Assembly (NCBI GenBank): GCA_964423705.1
Contig: CAYRGA010000009.1
Location: 1-31,280, forward strand
Reading direction: 5' to 3'
Source of the DNA: CAKSIN01 sp964423705
GTDB lineage: Bacteria; Bacillota; Clostridia; UMGS1810
Length of the DNA: 31,280 bases
The notes beneath the pieces were generated by a model that saw only the letters and a program-made list of their open reading frames with translations, was not told the origin of the DNA and made no database searches. Each line of letters begins with the position of its first letter. The first letter of the stretch is position 1. The translations under genes were made by a program, and so were the position numbers. Of this stretch, positions 26,899 to 31,280 are shown one piece after another.

Positions 26899-26951
26899 GT
26901 ACCTGCATTGAATCGTGATAGATGATTCGATGCAGGTACGTCTGTTTTAAA
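26899..26951 (+). terminator. Strong terminator at the end of the island
   Basis: A 16-bp hairpin (26899-26914 with 26924-26939, one G-U pair, 9-base loop) is followed by GTCTGTTTTAA. It lies 45 bases after the last hydrolase gene and marks the right boundary of the carbohydrate island. Confidence 0.9.
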
Positions 26952-26962
26952 AGAAAAAAATA

Positions 26963-26991
26963 TTGACAATGACGGCTTAGCATTGTATAAT
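26963..26991 (+). promoter_or_regulatory. Perfect consensus sigma-A promoter
   Basis: TTGACA (26963-26968), a 17-base spacer and TATAAT (26986-26991) lie about 38 bases before the DivIVA-like gene start. Confidence 0.88.
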
Positions 26992-27028
26992 AATACATAA
27001 AGAATAAGTAGTTTGGAGTATGATAAAA

Positions 27029-27682
27029 ATGGAATTAACACAAATCAAAACATCTGTATTCGGTTATAAAAAATTAGAGGTTTGTCAATATATAAGCGAG
27101 ATAAATGAGCTTCATGCTTCAGAACTTGAGGCTGCATCGGCTGAGAATGCTGAGCTTAATGACAAGCTTGAATCGGCTGAAAAATCGATAATCTCCGAGA
27201 AAAATACAAACGCAGAACTCAGCGCAGAGATTCAAAGACTCACAGAAGAACTTAGGGCTTCTCTGTCAAAAAACGCCGAGCTTGAGGAACGCATTGAATC
27301 TTTAGAGCTTGAAAGCGCGAATTACCGTGAAAAGAGTGCCGCTATAAGCACTGCTATCATTAATGCCGAGAAATGCGCTGTCGCTGTACTTGACGAGGCA
27401 AATGCAAAGGCTGAGGATATGATAAGCGATGCTGTTTCAAAGGTTGATTTTCAGACAGGTCGTATGACAGCTGCCAAGGAATACATAGCTGAGCTCAGAC
27501 GTGCAATTTCCGATACACTTAAAAAGATGGATGCAGAGCTTGCCGAAGCCGAGAATGGAATTGAAAGGAAAAAAACATACATAAACAGTGCGGAATTTGA
27601 TGCATCAAAAACAGGGAAAGTACATTCTGATGATAATGCCAATTCTACAAGAGAGAAATTCGGTATTTTCCGCAGAGCATAG
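27029..27682 (+). CDS. DivIVA-like coiled-coil protein
   Basis: I chose the ATG at 27029 because GGAG at 27015-27018 is 10 bases before it, but only one base before the alternative ATG at 27020. The 217-residue product begins with a short DivIVA-type segment (FGYKKLEVCQYISEINEL), which in that family binds curved or septal membrane. A long Glu/Ala-rich coiled coil follows (about 20-105) with repeated AEL/EELxxSL heptads, then a second helical stretch and a basic tail (FGIFRRA). It is probably involved in division-site or cell-shape organisation. It is transcribed alone, between a consensus promoter and a terminator, and looks unrelated to the sugar island. Confidence 0.75.
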   Translation: MELTQIKTSVFGYKKLEVCQYISEINELHASELEAASAENAELNDKLESAEKSIISEKNTNAELSAEIQRLTEELRASLSKNAELEERIESLELESANYREKSAAISTAIINAEKCAVAVLDEANAKAEDMISDAVSKVDFQTGRMTAAKEYIAELRRAISDTLKKMDAELAEAENGIERKKTYINSAEFDASKTGKVHSDDNANSTREKFGIFRRA

Positions 27683-27739
27683 TTGCAATGAGGCATTTGT
27701 TTGCCGAGGCTTGCGGTAAATCATGCCGTATTTTAACAG

Positions 27740-27768
27740 AGCGGGCGCGTTTGCGTCCGCTTGTTTTA
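27740..27768 (+). terminator. Terminator after the DivIVA-like gene
   Basis: AGCGGGCGC (27740-27748) pairs with GCGTCCGCT (27753-27761), with one G-U pair and a GTTT loop, followed by TGTTTTAAG. Confidence 0.85.
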
Positions 27769-27843
27769 AGAAAATATTTAACAGCAGTGTAGTTCAGGGT
27801 TTTAAACGCTGAGGCACAATAGGAATCGAAGGGAGAAAACATA

Positions 27844-29109
27844 ATGAAACTGGAAACAAAATGTCTGCATGAGGGATATACGCCCCAAAACGGCGAAACC
27901 AACGTTTTGCCGATATATCAAAGTACCACATACACATATGAATCCTCAGAGCACATCGGAAAGCTCTTTGACTTGACGGCAGAAGGTCATATGTATTCGA
28001 GAATATCAAATCCCACCGTTGAAGCGGTAGAAAATAAAATCGCCGCACTTGAAGGCGGCGTAGGTGCCTTGTGCACAACCTCCGGTCAGGCGGCGAGTAT
28101 GATATCACTGCTCAATATTTTAAAAGCGGGTGACCACTTCGTCAGTGCCGGTACTATATACGGCGGTACGGTTAATCTCTTTGCCGTTACGCTTAAGCGT
28201 TTCGGAATAGAGGTAACTTTTGTGGATGAAGATGCTTCCGATGAAGAAATCGACAAGGCGTTTAAGCCTAATACAAAGGCTGTATTCGGTGAAACTATAG
28301 CAAATCCCGCATTGAGTGTTTTGGATATAGAGCGTTTTGCCGATATTGCGCATCGTCACAAGTGCCCGCTCATTGTCGATAATACCTTCGCCACCCCGTA
28401 TCTGTGCAGACCTTTTGAACATGGCGCGGATATCGTGGTGCACTCTACGACAAAATATTTGGACGGTCATGCTTTGCAGGTAGGCGGCGTTATCGTAGAC
28501 AGCGGAAAATTCGACTGGGCAAACGGTAATTTCCCCGAAATGACAGTACCGGATGAAAGCTATCATGGTGTGGTATACACGAAGGATTTCGGAAACAAGG
28601 CGTACATAACCAAGGCGCGTGTTCAGCTTATGAGGGATATCGGTGCATATCCGTCCGCACTTACGGCATGGCTTTTAAATGTGGGAACGGAAACCTTGGC
28701 GGTAAGAATGGAGCGCCATTGTGCTAATGCCCTGAAATGTGCCGAATTTCTTGAAAAACATAAGAATATTGAATTTGTAAGTTATCCCGGTCTTGCAAAG
28801 GATAAATATCACACCCTTGCTCAGAAATATGTGCCGAACGGAGCCAGCGGTGTAATATCCTTTTCAGTGAAGGGTACACGTGAGAACGCGGTTCGCTTTA
28901 TTGACAGCCTTAAAATAATAAGAAATGTAGTACATGTTGCTGACATCAGAACGTGCGTACTTCATCCTGCAAGCTCAACTCATCGCCAGCTTACCGATGA
29001 GCAGCTCAAGGCGTGCGGTATTACTCCGGGACTGGTAAGACTGTCTGTCGGCTTGGAAAATACCGACGATATTATAGCAGACCTTTCACAGGCATTGGAT
29101 AATGTTTGA
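27844..29109 (+). CDS. metY: O-acetylhomoserine sulfhydrylase
   Basis: This 421-residue cytosolic PLP enzyme of the Cys/Met-metabolism family joins O-acetylhomoserine with sulfide (or methanethiol) to give homocysteine (or methionine). Family marks are YSRISNPT (51-58), the cofactor-stacking Tyr105 in TIYGGT, Asp179 in LIVDNTF and the Schiff-base Lys204 in HSTTKYLDGHA. Length and the long insertion after residue 220 (WANGNFPEMTVPDESYHG) favour the MetY branch over cystathionine gamma-synthase or lyase. AAGGGAG precedes the ATG. No SAM riboswitch or T-box was recognised in the 160-base leader. The next gene follows after 48 bases and may be co-transcribed. Confidence 0.9.
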   Translation: MKLETKCLHEGYTPQNGETNVLPIYQSTTYTYESSEHIGKLFDLTAEGHMYSRISNPTVEAVENKIAALEGGVGALCTTSGQAASMISLLNILKAGDHFVSAGTIYGGTVNLFAVTLKRFGIEVTFVDEDASDEEIDKAFKPNTKAVFGETIANPALSVLDIERFADIAHRHKCPLIVDNTFATPYLCRPFEHGADIVVHSTTKYLDGHALQVGGVIVDSGKFDWANGNFPEMTVPDESYHGVVYTKDFGNKAYITKARVQLMRDIGAYPSALTAWLLNVGTETLAVRMERHCANALKCAEFLEKHKNIEFVSYPGLAKDKYHTLAQKYVPNGASGVISFSVKGTRENAVRFIDSLKIIRNVVHVADIRTCVLHPASSTHRQLTDEQLKACGITPGLVRLSVGLENTDDIIADLSQALDNV

Positions 29110-29157
29110 AAACAGATAGAATGTATATAATTCCCATTCCGAAACGGAGGAAATGAT

Positions 29158-30066
29158 ATGTTTTGCTCAAAGTGTGGAGCACAAATAAACGGGGATACGA
29201 TATTTTGCCCCAAATGCGGAACACGCACAGATGAATCCAGCGAATCAAGTGTCGAATCCAATGAATTTGATGATACCATGGTTTTGCGTCCGGTAAGTAT
29301 TTCGGACAGCTACAGAAATCCTGCCGAAAAGCCGAATATAAATAAAAATTCATCAAATGCTTCAAAACAAAAAAGTGATAACAAAAATACCGCTTCAAAT
29401 AATCAGAATACGATTATTATATTGCTTTCGGTGTGTATTGCCCTGATGTTTGTATTGATTGCAATTTTCGCTTTTAAGCTTTCAGGGACAAAAAAAGATG
29501 AACTTTCGGATGGCAAAGTGGTTATGTCCGAAGAAAAAGAGAGCAAGTCGGAGAAAAAATCCGAAACCGATAAAGTTAAAGACGATGATGATACTGAAGA
29601 TAAGTCGGATGAAGAAGAAAATGAGCCAAAAAGACCGGCATCCTACAGCACAATTCCTGTCGATATGGTGTATGCTTCCTCAGAACGTGAAGATGATGGT
29701 GCTGCATTTTCGGCATCCTTTGCATCGGATTCCAAGCTTTCTACAGCTTGGTCACCGAGTGCCGCTGGCGGTATAGGCGAGAGTATTACACTTTGTTTTG
29801 AAAGCAGCAGAAAAGTTCACGGCATAAAGATAGCAAACGGATATTCAAAAAGCGATGCGGATTATTCTCAAAACAGCAGAGTTAAAAGTGTGACAGTGAA
29901 ATTCCCTGATGGCAATACATACAACGTTGAGCTTAACGACGGTGTGCTATCGATGCAATCGGTGGATTTCGGACATGAGATACAATGCAGCAACATGACC
30001 GTGATAATCGATACAGTCTATGATGAAACCCTTCCGGTGTTTATCAGCGAGATTGAGGTGTTTTAG
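29158..30066 (+). CDS. Zinc-ribbon membrane protein with C-terminal glycan-binding-like domain
   Basis: This 302-residue protein starts with a four-cysteine zinc ribbon (C3, C6, C17, C20; CSKCG...CPKCG). A polar linker and one membrane segment (about 84-107) follow, then a highly charged Lys/Asp/Glu stretch (about 112-160) and a C-terminal beta-sandwich (about 168-302) with STAWSPSAAGGIGESITLCF and VHGIKIANGYSK. That fold resembles the discoidin-like or NADase-type glycan-binding domain seen in other bacterial zinc-ribbon proteins. By topology the ribbon is cytoplasmic and the beta domain is outside. Function is unknown. A GGAGGAA ribosome site precedes the ATG. Confidence 0.75.
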   Translation: MFCSKCGAQINGDTIFCPKCGTRTDESSESSVESNEFDDTMVLRPVSISDSYRNPAEKPNINKNSSNASKQKSDNKNTASNNQNTIIILLSVCIALMFVLIAIFAFKLSGTKKDELSDGKVVMSEEKESKSEKKSETDKVKDDDDTEDKSDEEENEPKRPASYSTIPVDMVYASSEREDDGAAFSASFASDSKLSTAWSPSAAGGIGESITLCFESSRKVHGIKIANGYSKSDADYSQNSRVKSVTVKFPDGNTYNVELNDGVLSMQSVDFGHEIQCSNMTVIIDTVYDETLPVFISEIEVF

Positions 30067-30101
30067 GCTTACATAGATGAACATTTCGGTAAATGTCGAT
30101 A

Positions 30102-30130
30102 TTGTAATCTGCGTAATCGGACTGTAATTT
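30102..30130 (+). promoter_or_regulatory. Possible guaA promoter
   Basis: TTGTAA (30102-30107), 17 bases, then TAATTT (30125-30130); both boxes are weak. A small hairpin (ACATTT 30081-30086 with AAATGT 30091-30096) lies upstream. No purine riboswitch core was recognised in this 90-base gap. Confidence 0.35.
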
Positions 30131-30156
30131 TATTATATATGATAGGAGTGTTTTTT

Positions 30157-31280
30157 ATGAAAAATCAAACGATACTCGTCATTGACTTTGGCGGGCAGTA
30201 TAACCAGCTTATTGCGCGGCGCGTAAGGGAGAGTAATGTCTACTGTGAAGTGATTCCCTATACGTACGGAATTGACGAAATCAAAGCGAAAAATCCTGTC
30301 GGAATTATATTTACGGGTGGTCCGAACAGCGTATATGACGAGGATTCACCTCACTGCGGTAATGAGATTTTTGAATTGGGTATTCCGGTTTTAGGAATCT
30401 GCTATGGCAGTCAATTGATGGCGCAACTTTTGGGCGGTGAGGTGACTCCGGCACAGGAGGATTCGGCGCGTGAATACGGTAAAACAGTTACTTTTTTCGA
30501 TACCTCCTGCAAGTTGTTTAAAGGTATTCCGGAAAAAAGTATAACATGGATGAGCCATGGTGACTACATGGCGAAGGTCCCGGACGGTTTTATGCTTACC
30601 GCATACTCCGATAAATGCCCGAATGTGGCAATCGCAGATGAAAAGCGCGGCTTTTACGGCGTACAGTTTCATCCTGAGGTGCAGCACAGTGAATACGGAC
30701 AGCAGATTATTCATAACTTTTTATATGAGATATGCAAGCTTGACGGCGACTGGAAAATGGATGAGTTTGTTAAACAGTCGGTAAACGATTTAAAACAAAA
30801 AATCGGTGATAAAAAGGTTCTTTGCGCACTTTCGGGCGGTGTGGATTCGTCTGTCGCCGCAGTTATGATACACAAAGCCGTAGGTAAGCAGCTCACCTGT
30901 ATTTTCGTTGACCATGGTCTTCTGCGTAAAAACGAGGGCGATGAAGTCGAACGAGTTTTCAAAGAACAATTTGATATGAATTTGATTCGTGTAAATGCAC
31001 AGGATAGATTTTTGACAAAATTAAAAGGTGTATGCGAGCCTGAAACGAAAAGGAAAATCATAGGAGAAGAATTTATAAGGGTTTTTGAAGAAGAGGCAGC
31101 TGAAATCGGTACGGTAGATTACCTTGTACAGGGTACCATATACCCGGATGTTATTGAAAGCGGAAAAGGCGATGCCGCCGTAATCAAGAGCCACCATAAT
31201 GTCGGAGGCTTGCCGGATTCGGTCGGATTTAAGGAAATCATCGAACCGCTTCGAGATTTGTTTAAGGATGAGGTTAGACA
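30157..31280 (+). CDS. guaA: GMP synthase (glutamine-hydrolysing), 5' part
   Basis: The frame runs open from the ATG to the window end (374 codons of roughly 510). It makes GMP from XMP, ATP and glutamine in the last step of guanine nucleotide synthesis. The N-terminal class I glutamine amidotransferase has Cys82 in GICYGSQ and the His172/Glu174 pair in VQFHPEV. The ATP-pyrophosphatase domain starts near residue 215 with the P-loop SGGVDSS (226-232), followed by FVDHGLLRKNEG and the LVQGTIYPDVIES segment, all typical of GuaA. GATAGGAGTG is the ribosome site. The C-terminal dimerisation domain lies beyond the window. Confidence 0.97.
   Translation, partial: MKNQTILVIDFGGQYNQLIARRVRESNVYCEVIPYTYGIDEIKAKNPVGIIFTGGPNSVYDEDSPHCGNEIFELGIPVLGICYGSQLMAQLLGGEVTPAQEDSAREYGKTVTFFDTSCKLFKGIPEKSITWMSHGDYMAKVPDGFMLTAYSDKCPNVAIADEKRGFYGVQFHPEVQHSEYGQQIIHNFLYEICKLDGDWKMDEFVKQSVNDLKQKIGDKKVLCALSGGVDSSVAAVMIHKAVGKQLTCIFVDHGLLRKNEGDEVERVFKEQFDMNLIRVNAQDRFLTKLKGVCEPETKRKIIGEEFIRVFEEEAAEIGTVDYLVQGTIYPDVIESGKGDAAVIKSHHNVGGLPDSVGFKEIIEPLRDLFKDEVR

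Noticed and set aside
27683..27843. SAM riboswitch or T-box leader for metY
   Set aside because: Apart from the terminator of the previous gene, no conserved riboswitch core or T-box sequence was recognised.
30067..30156. Purine riboswitch before guaA
   Set aside because: The gap is only 90 bases and lacks the conserved purine-aptamer core; only a 6-bp hairpin is present.
1..31280. CRISPR array, insertion sequence or phage genes
   Set aside because: No regularly spaced repeats, transposase, integrase or phage structural genes were seen on either strand.

Overview
The window looks like a chromosomal piece of a Gram-positive anaerobe of class Clostridia (Bacillota). This is inferred from AT-rich intergenic DNA, strong AGGAGG-type ribosome sites, consensus sigma-A promoters, S-layer-homology (SLH), Big_2 and copper-amine-oxidase-N exoprotein modules, a YesM/YesN-type two-component pair and a DivIVA-like protein. 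Genus cannot be told; the style is that of gut or plant-fibre-degrading Clostridia.

Left flank (1-1140). There is no confident gene in the first 480 bases, only a short minus-strand open frame (166-375) that may be a remnant. A minus-strand elongator tRNA-Met follows, with its own consensus promoter and terminator, then a small HPr phosphocarrier gene whose regulatory Ser46 position is Arg.

Central locus (about 1200-26950, all plus strand). This is one large carbohydrate-utilisation island. In order it holds: a secreted multidomain predicted glycoside hydrolase; two CUT1-type sugar ABC permeases; two SLH-domain surface proteins; a secreted beta-sandwich (LamG-like plus SbsA-like Ig) protein; a 966-residue cytoplasmic predicted glycoside hydrolase; a second secreted beta-sandwich protein; the lipoprotein solute-binding protein; a second large secreted hydrolase paralogous to the first; an AraC-type response regulator with its partner histidine kinase; and a second cytoplasmic hydrolase paralogous to the 966-residue one. 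The apparent logic is that secreted enzymes cut or debranch a glycan at an SLH-decorated surface, the ABC importer takes up oligosaccharides, cytoplasmic enzymes finish the job, and the kinase/regulator pair senses the substrate. No transporter ATPase is encoded here; CUT1 systems often borrow a shared one. None of the four catalytic proteins can be placed in a named family with confidence, so the substrate is unknown. A 13-base identical element followed by similar spacing and the same TAAAAT -10 box lies before both the first gene (1206-1267) and the last gene (24905-24965), and is a candidate regulon operator.

Right flank (26950-31280). Ordinary chromosomal genes: a DivIVA-like coiled-coil protein behind a perfect consensus promoter, an O-acetylhomoserine sulfhydrylase, a zinc-ribbon membrane protein with a C-terminal glycan-binding-like domain, and the 5' part of guaA (GMP synthase), cut by the window end.

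Stretches without genes: 1-165 and 376-486 show nothing recognisable; 611-822 holds the tRNA promoter and the HPr leader; 1081-1381 holds the HPr terminator, the locus promoter element and a leader hairpin.
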